From Dermanyssus gallinae (lineage: Eukaryota > Arthropoda > Arachnida > Mesostigmata > Dermanyssidae), in NCBI GenBank assembly GCA_003439945.1, contig QVRM01006416.1:1316001-1380000 (forward strand): 64,000 bases of DNA. The letters are read 5' to 3'. The notes below the pieces were generated by a model. That model made no database searches. It had not been told where the DNA came from and was given only the letters and a program-made list of their open reading frames with translations. Shown here piece by piece: positions 22,936 through 33,400 of this stretch. Numbering within the stretch: the first letter of the stretch is position 1; each line of letters begins with the position of its first letter. The translations under genes were made by a program, and so were the position numbers.

Positions 22936-23388
22936 ACTACGCGTATATATGTATGCAAATTGGTGCGTGAAAAGCTGTGTCAATTAATGCACTTTGCTCT
23001 ATCTGGTAGATTTTCGTGCAAGCGAGGTGTGTTACCTACAATAGTTGTCTTCTATTGGTATACTCTGTTGCTTAACAATGAGTTTTCTAGAGACGTAAAT
23101 CGTTTTGACAGCGCTGTGATTAAATAAAAATGAGCCTCTGTGAAAGCATTTATGACTCACTTTACAGTGTGTCTTCCCGTGATGCGCGCAAATGATGCAT
23201 GCTGCTGGCACGCTCCTTCCGTGAACTGAAAGTTGGTCAGATGTGTAAACTCGCCCAGTTCCAAGACCGGATTACCGAAGACAGGACAAGCGATATTGAT
23301 TATACAACGGCGGATTAGTATTACCGTGATTCATTCGAAGACTATAGAGGCTAGATACGGATTGACATCTGCGGAAGTACTGTAGTGA

Positions 23389-23413
23389 CCCCCCTCTGGC
23401 CGGGAGAGGGGGG
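23389..23413. repeat. GC-rich hairpin, 9-bp perfect arms
   Basis: CCCCCCTCT / AGAGGGGGG flank a 7-base loop. Function is unknown. In a eukaryotic setting this is not evidence of a transcription terminator. Confidence 0.8.
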
Positions 23414-23525
23414 CAACAAAAAGCATAATTTTACGCCATTAAGAGAAATGATGCTTTCCTTGTTATCACCTTGAAAAACTGAGCGTGTCCCGGCGGAAAA
23501 ATAGATAAGTATATAAATATATATA

Positions 23526-23531
23526 CAAAAA

Positions 23532-23567
<36 letters not shown>

Positions 23568-23590
23568 CTATATATATATATATATATATA

Positions 23591-23640
<50 letters not shown>
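23526..23640. repeat. Poly-A plus long interrupted (TA)n
   Basis: About 14 A, then over 100 bp of TA with two short interruptions (ATCTAT and ACTAAT). Confidence 0.95.
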
Positions 23641-23644
<4 letters not shown>

Positions 23645-24282
23645 TGGTGTGCGACGATGTAGCGCATGACGTGGTTATAGCTCAATGGGCAATTTTATTC
23701 ACTGTCTTTTCTGACGAGTGACCGTATACCTGTCTTTTAGTGCGCCCGCTTTAGCTATGTGGGCGCATCTGGTCGGCTCGCGCCCGTCAAACTTAGACGT
23801 CCACGCAACCGCCGATCGGGACTTTTCACGTCAGCACTTACCTAGTGCAGCAACACGAGGTGGCACGCTTGCTTTGGGAAGCATGTTGCATGCACGACCG
23901 AAACGTGCCACAATGGCTCCGCCTCCGCCCACTCCATTCCGAGCCACCTGCCCGGCCGGTCACGGTTCGTGACGGCCGTGGTGCAATCGCGGGGTATTTA
24001 CCGCACTCTCTTTTGCTAGGCGGTCGGCTCTACAGACGGCGAAATATTTGACGAAATAATTTCACGTTTCTGCACACTCGATTAGATAGCTAGTACTAAT
24101 CCGGTTGGTCACGCGTGTGCTTTGCGTCGGTGCTCTGGCTAAGTTCTCTTTTGCGTACGAAGCCCACTGCGACTGTGTCTAGTGATTGGGACTGGTGAAC
24201 TCGCAAACAGACCCAGCCTGTGATACGCCCCGACTTAGAAGTCGATGGTCATTGGTTTCCTGTGTTTCCGAGTTTTTTCACT

Positions 24283-24299
24283 CCCCCCCCCCCCCCCCC
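24283..24299. repeat. Poly-C run (17)
   Basis: Seventeen consecutive C. A 19-G run lies 270 bp downstream. Confidence 0.9.
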
Positions 24300-24568
24300 G
24301 CCTCTCTCGCTCTCCCCCTCTCACACAAACACATCCTATTCCGCAATGTTCAAACGGCTAGCTAGTAAAAGGTGAGTTTTTCCACCTGTCCCTGTTTGTT
24401 CACACTTTAAGCCATTCCGCATCAAGTAACTGTCTCAATGAGTGAACAAAGAGAGCACTTTTAGTTGTTGTGCGTTTATATTAGAGAGTTCTAGCTCTCG
24501 CTCTCTCTCTCTCTGTTTCTCTTTGTTCTTTGCAATTGTTTCATTGAGTACTTTAGCACCCCACCAGC

Positions 24569-24587
24569 GGGGGGGGGGGGGGGGGGG
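24569..24587. repeat. Poly-G run (19)
   Basis: Nineteen consecutive G, complementary to the C run at 24283. Confidence 0.9.
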
Positions 24588-24821
24588 CACTTCAACACCT
24601 CTGTCAGCAGGCGCCACTTTCAACGGCCCCCGCCTCGTCTTATCCTTCGTTTGGATTTCGGCTGCTGCAGGTGCTGCTGTTGTTCTACACCCACAGCTGC
24701 CGCCGCTCCTACGAAGTTTGTCGATCTGCTCAATTGCGTCAAAATCGATTCTTTGACAATTATTCAAATCAACTTCTGCTTCGTCATTGGTGCGTGCAAA
24801 ACAAACGACCAACGAATCGGT

Positions 24822-24822
<1 letters not shown>

Positions 24823-24857
<35 letters not shown>
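24823..24857. repeat. (TA)n microsatellite
   Basis: About 17 TA units. Confidence 0.95.
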
Positions 24858-24862
<5 letters not shown>

Positions 24863-25450
24863 AGCATACCCACATCTCGCTTTCATTTCTCGCAAGTGGT
24901 GGACTGCGTCAGGCGCGTGGTAGGGAAAGAAGCGTCGGCGGTGCCTTTCAAGGACTTCAAACGCTTTACTACCGACCGAGGCAGAGGCATAGAGAAAGAG
25001 AGATAAGGAAAGAAGAAAGCCCATGGATGGATGACGACGAAAATGAAAAGGAATATTAGGACAACGATGAGATGCAATCGCACAGTGCCGACTATCCAGC
25101 CTTTTATCCACACGAGACATCGTTTGCTCGGAAATCGCGATCCCAGGGATCGGTCGGCCCACACGAGCATTTAGAGATTCAGTGGGAATGATCGTGCCCC
25201 GCTAATCTCGTTACGCTAAACACATGCACCCCAGCGTATGGACAGCCTCCACACCCCATTCCCCCACTCCCGTAACACGCAAAGCCACAACACCGCCCAC
25301 CTAACCGTCCGGTGCAGAGCTAGCTAGACAAGCTGTCATCTTTATTCCATTCAACCTCTTTAAGTAGTTACAACCATTTCGATTGGAACTACTCTCCAAG
25401 CAGAAGCCAGCATACTTTTGAAGGTCGACTCGGTAAGGCAAGGCTTGCGT

Positions 25451-25451
25451 G

Positions 25452-25514
<63 letters not shown>
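25451..25514. repeat. (TA)n microsatellite
   Basis: About 30 TA units with one AAATA interruption near the start. Confidence 0.95.
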
Positions 25515-25516
<2 letters not shown>

Positions 25517-25777
25517 TTTACTTTAAGTAGCAGATATTACGAGAATATAATTTTCCCTTTTTAAAGACCTGATACATAGTAAAAGGAGTGAAGGTACCTT
25601 TACCTAAACAAATGAGCGTACCACACAATTAGAGAGTCCTCGTAAAGAGTTTCTGCGCGCGAGTGCTGCAAAAGCGTACTGACAGAAGCGGCTGCCTTCT
25701 CTGTAGTAAAAAATAAAACTCTAGATAAATACATTATTAAACGTTAAACATACGCGTGGTAGATCATAGCAGAATTT

Positions 25778-25783
<6 letters not shown>

Positions 25784-25866
<83 letters not shown>
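25784..25866. repeat. (CA)n-(TA)n microsatellite
   Basis: A short CA run passes directly into about 39 uninterrupted TA units, among the longest tracts in the window. Confidence 0.95.
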
Positions 25867-25867
<1 letters not shown>

Positions 25868-26974
25868 CGTCGATTAGAGTAAGTTGAACATGCAAGGTAA
25901 TCCAGGTTAGTAAGGTTAGGTAAATTAGGTGAAGCACTTGTCCGACTCAGCCACACCTATGCCTACTTAAGCTCAATTCTGTTGTGAGTACCTTGTTTGC
26001 CTCTGATACCTGTTAAAAAATGCACCGAATTCGTTTTATCCTTGCCGATTAACAGTCATGTACATATGTGCACATTTGTATGGACTGCCTAAATAGTCCC
26101 TAACCACTTGTTGTTGCAGTTTTTTGTTGTCTTTCTTGTTGTTGCTGTCGTCGTCGTTATTGTTGTTATTATTTTTGTTGGCACTATTTGCGGCTCGAAT
26201 GACGCGAGTCCACCGCTATCGTCGTATCGGCGGGGGGCTGAAACAAAGAGCATGCCTCTTTTTCCTTGTTCGTCATTCATTAAGCTTTCGATGGTCGCAC
26301 GCACGCACGGACAGCCGGGTCGCCACAAGTTGAGATGGGTAGCCAATCATCCAGTCGCTTGCTTCACCAAGCAATGCTGGTTACTACTCTCTTTTCACTT
26401 TGCGGCTGCAGGGGTTGTGCAACTGTAGCCAAGTCTTGTGTTTTCTCAAGCACCCCGCACCCCAGACTCAACGTCGATCGTCCTATCTATACCTCACTTG
26501 CCGCTCTTTTTCTCTATCTCTCTCTCTCTCAGACACGCTCGCAAACGCTCTCTCTTCTTGTCTCGATTCCTCTATTCTCTCCATATATATATACTCTATA
26601 GAGCTCCTCTCTGTCTTCAGCCGAGTTCCCCGAGCTCTCGTTCGAGCTGTCTCTCTGAAGGATGCGGGGTGGCGTTAAGCTAACCGCTGCTCCCCGAGCG
26701 GGTGTGAGGGAAGAATGGCTGAACACTTTGCTTCAGTGCGAGCGGCGAGCGCGCATCACTGAAGGGGAGCTTACTCGAGCTCCCAAGTCTCTCTATCTCT
26801 CTCTGCTTGGTAGAGGCACTGCCTAGGCACCCGTAGCAGCAGCAGCACCCCCGGCGGGGGCGGGGGTGACGGCGCCTAGATGAGGAGGGATGACCACAGG
26901 TGCCTGAGCGAACTCCGAGCAGCAAACTGGGGTGGTGTTTAGACATGTGCATATCCCATATGGTATACTTGCGT

Positions 26975-26977
<3 letters not shown>

Positions 26978-27019
<42 letters not shown>
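26978..27019. repeat. (TA)n microsatellite
   Basis: About 20 TA units. Confidence 0.95.
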
Positions 27020-27022
<3 letters not shown>

Positions 27023-29649
27023 GTGCGTGTTAATATGTAAGGCAATGCTGTATGGCATGATCAGATCGTAACGTGGTGTATGTAATAGGAGACATCGGTG
27101 TCAAATGGCTCGCCAAGCTAATTTTGCGTAAGTTTGTACGCCATCAAAGCCTCGTAGTTCTTGCGAGCACCAAGATGATTATTACTCACAGATGAACTAT
27201 GAACTGCGGGACGTGGCGACCGACACTAATCGGCAATTCGACTGATCCTATTTGGCCTCAAAACAACCCGAAATATCTATACATATACGGATCAGTTAGA
27301 CTTTTTCAGTAAGCTTGTTCCTTATCAAATGCTAAAAACTTAGTTTTAGAACAGGTAAATTCCTTTAAACTGCGACTGTCTCCTTCTCGACTGGATTAAA
27401 TAAAACGGGCCAAATATTTTGTCTAATGTTGTTAAGAAACCATTTCTTGTGGCAACAAAGTCAGCAACAAGGTCTGTTGTTCGCAGCAAACTAATAATGT
27501 AATTAACTCAGTTTAGTAACTTTTATGCTCCAAATGTAAATAAAAGTATTAAGAATATGGTTGCTCGGAGAGTAGAGCTTCATTAAAAAAGCTGTACTAG
27601 ATAAACGGCTATTTTTTTTTAAAAGTCGCTTTCATCCTGTGTATACCTGAAGCTAAGTTTCCAAAGAAGCGTGGACAGAAGAAAAAAGGAAATTCACAAA
27701 CATACATACACGTTATGCATTTCTTTCTTTAATAGGAACTTTTTCTGTTCTTTCCTTTGAGTACTAACACATTAAAGAGAGCGCTCTATACGCGAGCATT
27801 AAAAGTATGAATGCAGATTAAATGCAATCTGATATTTTACATTAAGATGCAATCGTGTCCAAGGTACCTTTCTCATTTATTCGTCCAAGCGAACGCTATC
27901 TAAGGGATATTTTTAGACAGAGCACTCTATAACAAATACAAACGTGATGTAAATATGCACGCTGTATTAAGCTGCTATCGGTGCTAATCGTCTAACAGCA
28001 GTAGTAAATATCAAAATGCTCCGAGCATTCCTACTAAGAAATCCCGATATGATTTTCGGCAAACTAGCTGCACTCTAGCTGAGTAGAAACAGTGATGGAA
28101 AGAACAAAAAAGAAAGTGCAATACGTTTTCTACAAAATAAAAACGAGGTTACGCTATAATTCAAGGCGGAATAAAAATTAAACATGTTCATGCACCATAA
28201 AAGTCCGATACGCTCGAATAGTAAATTCAGACACGTTACGATGACGGTACGATTACTAGTGCCAGCCAATCTGCCTGCCGGCGAATAAGCTGTTGACCCT
28301 ATCCTACTATGCTAGAGCTGCTGAGGCCTGCTTTTCGTAAACATATAAATTCCTTCCAATACTAGCGTATTGGACGACGAGCATATATGCGTCGTATGCA
28401 TATAATGAAAAGCCATTCGCCGATTGAGGCGGCTTGAAACGATGTTGCAATGTTTTACGTATATGAGTCCAATCGAAATTGGCAACCGGTCAGTTATCGT
28501 CGTCAACGACGACAATAACAACAACAACAGCGAACAGACCGAATCGTGGGAGAGACCGTTTATAGCTATATTGGCACATCGAAAGCATTGCATCATAATT
28601 GACGGCTCATGACGGCCTGGACGGCGCATGCAAAAAAGCGACATGACGCGGGATGGCGGCTAACCGTGCTACCAATGGGAGCCAAATGACCACACACACA
28701 CAGAGTATACATAGGGGCTACATACATAGGTCGCCCACGGTCCTAGGCCACTCCCAGGAGAGGCTAAAGCGTCTAGAATCGGCTGGAAAAAATAGTAAGA
28801 CTAGTAATAGGCTAAGTCTACACATACGGTTGTGTGACTCACACACAACAGCTAACCGAGCTTCAACTCGATATGGCACCCGTAAAGCGAGGCAAGTCGA
28901 CGTCCCGTGACGTTCACAAGCATGCTGGCTGAAAGTTTGGCCCAATTCTGGAGGTGGTGGCCGACGCTCGATTGGCTATGCGTATTCGTCGTCCCTTTCG
29001 TAAAAGGTTTGGCGCCATGATGACCATGATGCTGCTACCGCCGCCACCACGGGCGTCGCCTTCATGAAGAGCCGCTCGCGCCAACACGAAGCTCGCGAGT
29101 AGGACTTCATCCGTCAGAAGTCAAAATGACGAGGACGTGAAAGTGACATCGCCACGACGGTGACGCTAAATAAGGATTGAGATCGAGGATTGTGCCGTTC
29201 GTCAGCGTCGTCATTAGCGAACGACGTTGTTGTTTTTGCGATTGAGACTATTGATGTTTGGCTTTGTGAATCGACCTATTATTGCGCCGACTGAGTCAGC
29301 TACTGTTGATACAACCAGCCAACAGTAGTTCTAAACTGTCGTGAGCCAGTGGCAGCAGGAGCAGCTCGAATCATAGCAAACATAACTACTAACTGGCTGC
29401 CTGGTAAGCGAGTACTTCGGGCGGATCGGCGTGCCTTCGGCCAACGAATGAGGTGCTGGTGGTGGAGGGATTGAGGTCGCCACGTCGCGTCGCCTACCTC
29501 CGAGGAACGGGTTCTCGGGTTCACCAGAGCGGAAGGAGTGCGGCGACCCCTACCACTCTTGCTCAAAGTCACTGGAAGTGAACCTGTGACTTGATCGGAT
29601 CGTTCTGTTCTCTCGTATGCTGTTAGCCCGCGCATTTTGGGGTGACAGA

Positions 29650-29967
29650 ATGGCGTTAAAAGATCTGCCGAGGTACGCCCTGTTTCTCGCAGCTGTGGCC
29701 GTAAGCTTGTTCAGTATCCTCGTGGTATTCATTATCTGCCATCTCTGTAGAATGAAATGTACCACGCAAGGTGGTGACGCCACAGAGCCAGCGGCCGTGC
29801 CAGCTCCGTCGTCTCCGGCCTATGTTGAGCCGGTGCTCCCTTCACCGGTAGGCCCGCCGCCCTGGGCAGTCAGCCGCCACTTCGACCAAGCTAGCAGCGT
29901 CCCGCAAGGCTTGCTAGCAGCACAACTGCCACCCTCATACGACGAGTGCACGGGCTACAACCGTTAG
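29650..29967 (+). CDS. Small single-pass membrane protein with C-terminal PY motif
   Basis: This 105-residue protein is unlike any named family I can assign with certainty. A hydrophobic segment covers residues about 9-32 (YALFLAAVAVSLFSILVVFI), directly followed by CHLCRMKC, a juxtamembrane cysteine cluster suited to palmitoylation. The cytoplasmic tail is Pro-rich (PSPVGPPPW near 65) and ends LPPSYDECTGYNR, with a PPxY motif of the type bound by Nedd4-family WW domains. The architecture (tiny lumenal N-terminus, one membrane segment, PY tail) recalls Drosophila Commissureless, PRRG4, WBP1 or Shisa-like sorting adaptors, and a role in ubiquitin-linked trafficking is inferred from that. ATG 29650 is preferred. 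An in-frame ATG at 29617 would add 11 residues, but a possible acceptor (TGCTGTTAG) lies between the two. An AATAAA follows at 30254. Confidence 0.75.
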   Translation: MALKDLPRYALFLAAVAVSLFSILVVFIICHLCRMKCTTQGGDATEPAAVPAPSSPAYVEPVLPSPVGPPPWAVSRHFDQASSVPQGLLAAQLPPSYDECTGYNR

Positions 29968-30253
29968 CTGCCGTGAGCTAGGGCCTGTCCTGCAAACGCC
30001 AGAACGGCAGCGATAACCGAAGTGTATATTTTGGATTTTTCCAGGACCACCCCGACGGTGCCCCGACAATGGCAGAGTGAATGCACTTCTCTTAGGAGAC
30101 TTCCTATTCCTAATAATATAATGTTTCATTTGAAAATGTGATACCAATAGTGTGTGAAGTGACGTGAAAGACACACTGAATACAAGTGTATGATACCAAA
30201 TCGCACATCGATTTTAATTCCTGCAAACTGTGTTGTAACATACGTGAATGATA

Positions 30254-30259
30254 AATAAA
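30254..30259 (+). promoter_or_regulatory. Candidate polyadenylation signal
   Basis: AATAAA lies 287 bp after the PY-motif protein stop, with an A8 run about 20 bp downstream. Confidence 0.55.
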
Positions 30260-30893
30260 TAAGCAGTGGTGTTTAAATGAAAAAAAAATCAGACACAAAG
30301 AAGTACCGTTTGATGATACAGATCTATAAAACGTTTGTTAATCAAAAGAACCTCGCGTGTGTCTCCGACAATCTCTCCTGAGGACGTGAAAAGCACTGTT
30401 TGAGCTTTGTTCGGCCGAGCAAACAGAGCATTTCAGAAATCCACGTTTTATTAAACATAGTTATATCAATTTTGTTGGGGTTATAAATGGCATGTAAGGT
30501 GTCTAACGCACGACGTTTGCGAGACGGCGTTGCGTCTCGCACTCTCACAGATCGTCTCGGATCAAACTATCGCACTCAATGACGTTGGCAATTTCGATGT
30601 AAAACCTCTGATTGAAGGCGCTCTATACACACATGTTGTTGTTACCCACACACAGGGTGCCATGTGACCATGCCCTTTAAGACGAGTATGTGTTTTCTAT
30701 GGAGTACCACTAGGATATGTCTGAGACATGGATTCACCATGGAGTGCTTAGGGAAACTATTGCATATTTTACGGCGTCGAGTTTGTTACAGTTGTGTGCG
30801 ACGTCCAAAGATAGAGTGAGGCAGGACACGTGTATCTAATCACAATACTAATACCACAATGCTCTTAACGCTAGTTAGTCGCGTTGGCTAGGG

Positions 30894-30932
<39 letters not shown>

Positions 30933-30954
30933 TTTTTTGCAGTTTTGATACAAA
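30260..30954. other. Intergenic DNA, no gene recognised
   Basis: Nothing was recognised besides the (TA)n tract at 30893-30932, which abuts the LINE fragment that follows. Confidence 0.5.
30893..30932. repeat. (TA)n microsatellite
   Basis: About 19 TA units with one GTATA interruption, about 20 bp before a family A LINE fragment. Confidence 0.9.
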
Positions 30955-31190
30955 ATGCACTGCAATGTTCAAACGCAGCCTTTCACGAGGAGTACGAAAT
31001 GTGCACCTGCCGGTTCTGCCTGCAAAGGTGTGCAGAAGTATCATGCAGTGGAATGCACAGCGCTTAACCGATAATCGCTGCACTACTTCTGTCGCCGGAA
31101 GCGTGAAGAAGATAGAGCTTCATGAAGAAACATTTTGAACTGTATATTATACTTAATTTGAGCGAAATAAACATAACTGTGGTACAAAAT
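30955..31190 (+). pseudogene. LINE family A, 3'-terminal fragment
   Basis: This matches the end of the copy at 58.0-61.95 kb. It has TTTCACGAGGAGTACGA encoding the HEEYE segment, then the Cys-rich tail (CTCRFCLQRC-like, with a frameshift at GAAGTATCATGC). The shared 3' UTR follows, with AGAAGATAGAGCTTCATGAA and TGTATATTATACTTAATTTG, then AAATAAACATAA. This is a strongly 5'-truncated copy, as expected of LINE insertion. Confidence 0.85.
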
Positions 31191-31703
31191 GCACTCATTA
31201 TTCCGTCCATGGTCCCACTGAATTCCTGCCAGTCCTGGTTCTTCTACTACAGGTACTATGGTATGCAGAAGCTGTTACACCAATGGTCCGTAGTTGCTGC
31301 ACACGTGGTATGTAGAAGCTGTTACACCAATAAATACTTGAATTTTTCTATTCGAAGCCTGACTCGGAGTACCGTTTCGAACACACGTTGCGGAGAAAAT
31401 CAAATATGTAAAAGTATTTCAAAATTCGCATAAAGTAACAAATAGGCACAAAAAAAGCACCACCTGCAAAACATTTATTTTATAACGATGACTCGTCATG
31501 CCTCGCAATGTAACTAGTCATTGCACCTAATCGTAAAAAGGGGGAGGCGGAGGTGTCAAGATAAGCGTAGGTATATATCGTGAACGTTTACGAACACCAG
31601 GCTGACATAACTGGCCTGGTTATCTCGACGGCTGGATATCAATGCGTCGCGTATGATTGTCGTGACTTTTAGCGACACCCAAGCACGCAATTGACTGGCC
31701 GCC
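31191..31703. other. Intergenic DNA with a short tandem duplication
   Basis: GTATGCAGAAGCTGTTACAC at 31262 recurs as GTATGTAGAAGCTGTTACAC at 31310, a 48-bp period. Nothing else was recognised. Confidence 0.6.
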
Positions 31704-31718
31704 AAGTGAGCATTTTGA

Positions 31719-31828
31719 TATGGGTCTCAACGGAGTAACATCCAACCGTTGGGGTCGAGTCCCACACTGCTAGAGATTGAGGCTCGTAGCGATCGTGCGT
31801 AACTGCATTTAATATATTTTCAAAAAAA
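31719..31828 (+). mobile_element. Short retroposon with 15-bp target duplication
   Basis: AAGTGAGCATTTTGA occurs at 31704-31718 and again at 31829-31843. Between them lie 110 bp that end in an A run and contain a B-box-like GGGTCGAGTCCC near 31755. This is the structure of a LINE-mobilised SINE or other retroposed small RNA. No clear A-box was seen, so the tRNA-derived head may be 5'-truncated. The parent RNA is not identified. Confidence 0.75.
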
Positions 31829-32000
31829 AAGTGAGCATTTTGAGGATCGGCGTTAGGCCAAAAAACAAGGTGGTGAATTGAGGCCACGTCGTCTGCCGCC
31901 AAGAGACATGTTGTGTTAAGTTTACCAGCAGAAAAACACGACCGCTCAAGCATACTTACTCGGGCAAAATGTACACATTTTTATTTGTTTTGCTTTTTAG

Positions 32001-32174
32001 CACGAGCACGAGCAGGAGAACAGCGATGATAAACCTGCTTATCTGCATCATTCTTCCTCCGAAGCCCTCTGCCATAGACGTTTTAATCAGCACTCTCCTG
32101 GTGGCGTTTATTCTTATACGTATTATTGGCCTCCTGTCAGCTTAGACAACAAATATTTATACCACTCAATTTAA
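32001..32174 (+). CDS. Candidate terminal coding exon (weak)
   Basis: A strong acceptor (TTTATTTGTTTTGCTTTTTAG ending at 32000) precedes 57 open codons to a TAA at 32172. The reading begins HEHEQENSDDKPAYLHHSSS and continues with GGVYSYTYYWPPVSLDN, a hydrophilic, non-repetitive composition. No ATG is near, so it could only be the last exon of a gene whose earlier exons were not found. I do not recognise the sequence. It could be chance. Confidence 0.25.
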   Translation, partial: HEHEQENSDDKPAYLHHSSSEALCHRRFNQHSPGGVYSYTYYWPPVSLDNKYLYHSI

Positions 32175-32879
32175 GGACCGTTAGCTGTCGTTAGGTAGGC
32201 CGCTTATCGTAAACGCCACCGCGGCGCCGATTGCCCGACCAACTGTAAGTACTGATGTCAAGACAACAGTACTTGGGGACGCAGCTTCTCATCAAGGAAA
32301 GAAGAAATCCTAATAAAACGGGCACCCCGGGAAGATCAGCAACTCATGAATACCCCCAGGTACACTTTCGATAACGGCAGACACAGACCAACGTTACATT
32401 TGACGTTTGCATTATTAGGATTAAGTCACCGAATAACCGACTGTAGGGTCTACGAAGAAACCCTATCCGACTATCTCTACGAAGCATTTTCCGTCACTTA
32501 ACTTCATTTCAGCCCTATCTTCGCTTTCCCAGGCAAAATTATATGCGCATACAGAAAGCGTTAAAAATTAGCCCAGCTCATTGAATGCTTGGCAGTGAAA
32601 ATATCTGCATTCCTGCTATATTAGAGGTAGCCTACCAAGAACCCACGAGAGATTGGACGAGTCTGCATGCGCCGTAGAGCAAGGCACTATCCAGAACTTT
32701 CCTATCTATGAGATGAGTATAGAGAAGCACGGAGAGCCCTACAAAGCGCAATTTTTTTACAGGGGCTAGGAACAAAAATGCATAACGCACACCTTTTGAT
32801 CTGGGTAGTTTGGGACTCTCAAACACACTAAAAACCTGGTGACCCCCTAACTTACATGACAGGGATACTTGCGGTATTA
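32175..32879. other. Intergenic DNA, no gene recognised
   Basis: No feature was recognised. The right part may be the 3' flank or 3' UTR of the minus-strand LINE fragment that follows. Confidence 0.4.
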
Positions 32880-33400
32880 CTTCAGTGCATGTAGGGAGCC
32901 GCTAGTCTGGCTCTCAATCTTCGGCCTGGCGGCTCTCCATGCGTTGCCGCCTCTCTTCCGTCAGCTTTGTCTTCGCTCTCATAACAATCTCCACAAAATC
33001 AGAGCCCGCCTCCCAGCTTTTTCTGAGCTGAGCATCCCTGAGAGTAGGTCTCTTGTCGTACATCTCCTGCACGTCTAGTCGTGAACGGGTTGTCTGTCTC
33101 GTGATCTCAAGAGTTCTTTATGCAAAAAGCGTGTGATCCACGTCGTCGGTCTCGCCGGCGTCGCACAAGACACATATGTCTACCTCAATCTTCCCAATCT
33201 TCACCATGTAGGTCTGGAAGCTGCCATGACCGGTGAGAACTTGGGTTAGGTAGTAAGTCGTTACCGCGTACTCGCATTGGTACCATTTGATGAGATCTGG
33301 TATTATTGACCTCATCCACTACCCTGGTGCCTCCCGTTTAACCCCAGTTCATTCAGCCTGCCAGCTTTTCAGACTCTCTACAGGAGCGCAATTAAAAATA
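32880..33400 (-). pseudogene. R1-type LINE, C-terminal fragment
   Basis: The minus-strand reading gives AVTTYYLTQVLTGHGSFQTY followed by CVLCDAGETDDVDHTLFA (33315-33118), the CX2C-H zinc-finger-like block found after the RT in R1/Waldo-like elements. A Glu/Arg-rich tail (FVEIVMRAKTKLTEERRQRM, reached by a frameshift) follows down to about 32910. It resembles the block at 22190-22290 in arrangement but not closely in sequence, so it is a different element. It is truncated and frame-broken. Confidence 0.75.

Larger units (their letters stand above)
22946..29616. other. Intergenic DNA, no gene recognised
   Basis: This long stretch without a supported gene is rich in (TA)n tracts, C/G homopolymers, and CT- or GA-rich runs (for example near 24500-24520 and 26510-26540). 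Several moderately GC-rich parts (about 24560-25000 and 26600-26900) look promoter-like in base composition, but no coding exon could be tied to them. Confidence 0.5.

Noticed and set aside
23389..23413. GC hairpin as a rho-independent terminator
   Set aside because: The window is eukaryotic, no T run follows and no gene ends there.
25893..25930. GGTTAG/GGTTAGG-like bases as an interstitial telomere array
   Set aside because: Only two or three imperfect TTAGG-like units, with no array. The CCTAACCTAA near 36880 is likewise too short.
26089..26346. An 85-codon minus-strand frame
   Set aside because: Its second half is the translation of a (TTG)n-type repeat, and the first half matches nothing recognised.
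29300..29783. Minus-strand open frames opposite the PY-motif protein
   Set aside because: They have no domain, signal or splice context and overlap the better-supported plus-strand gene.
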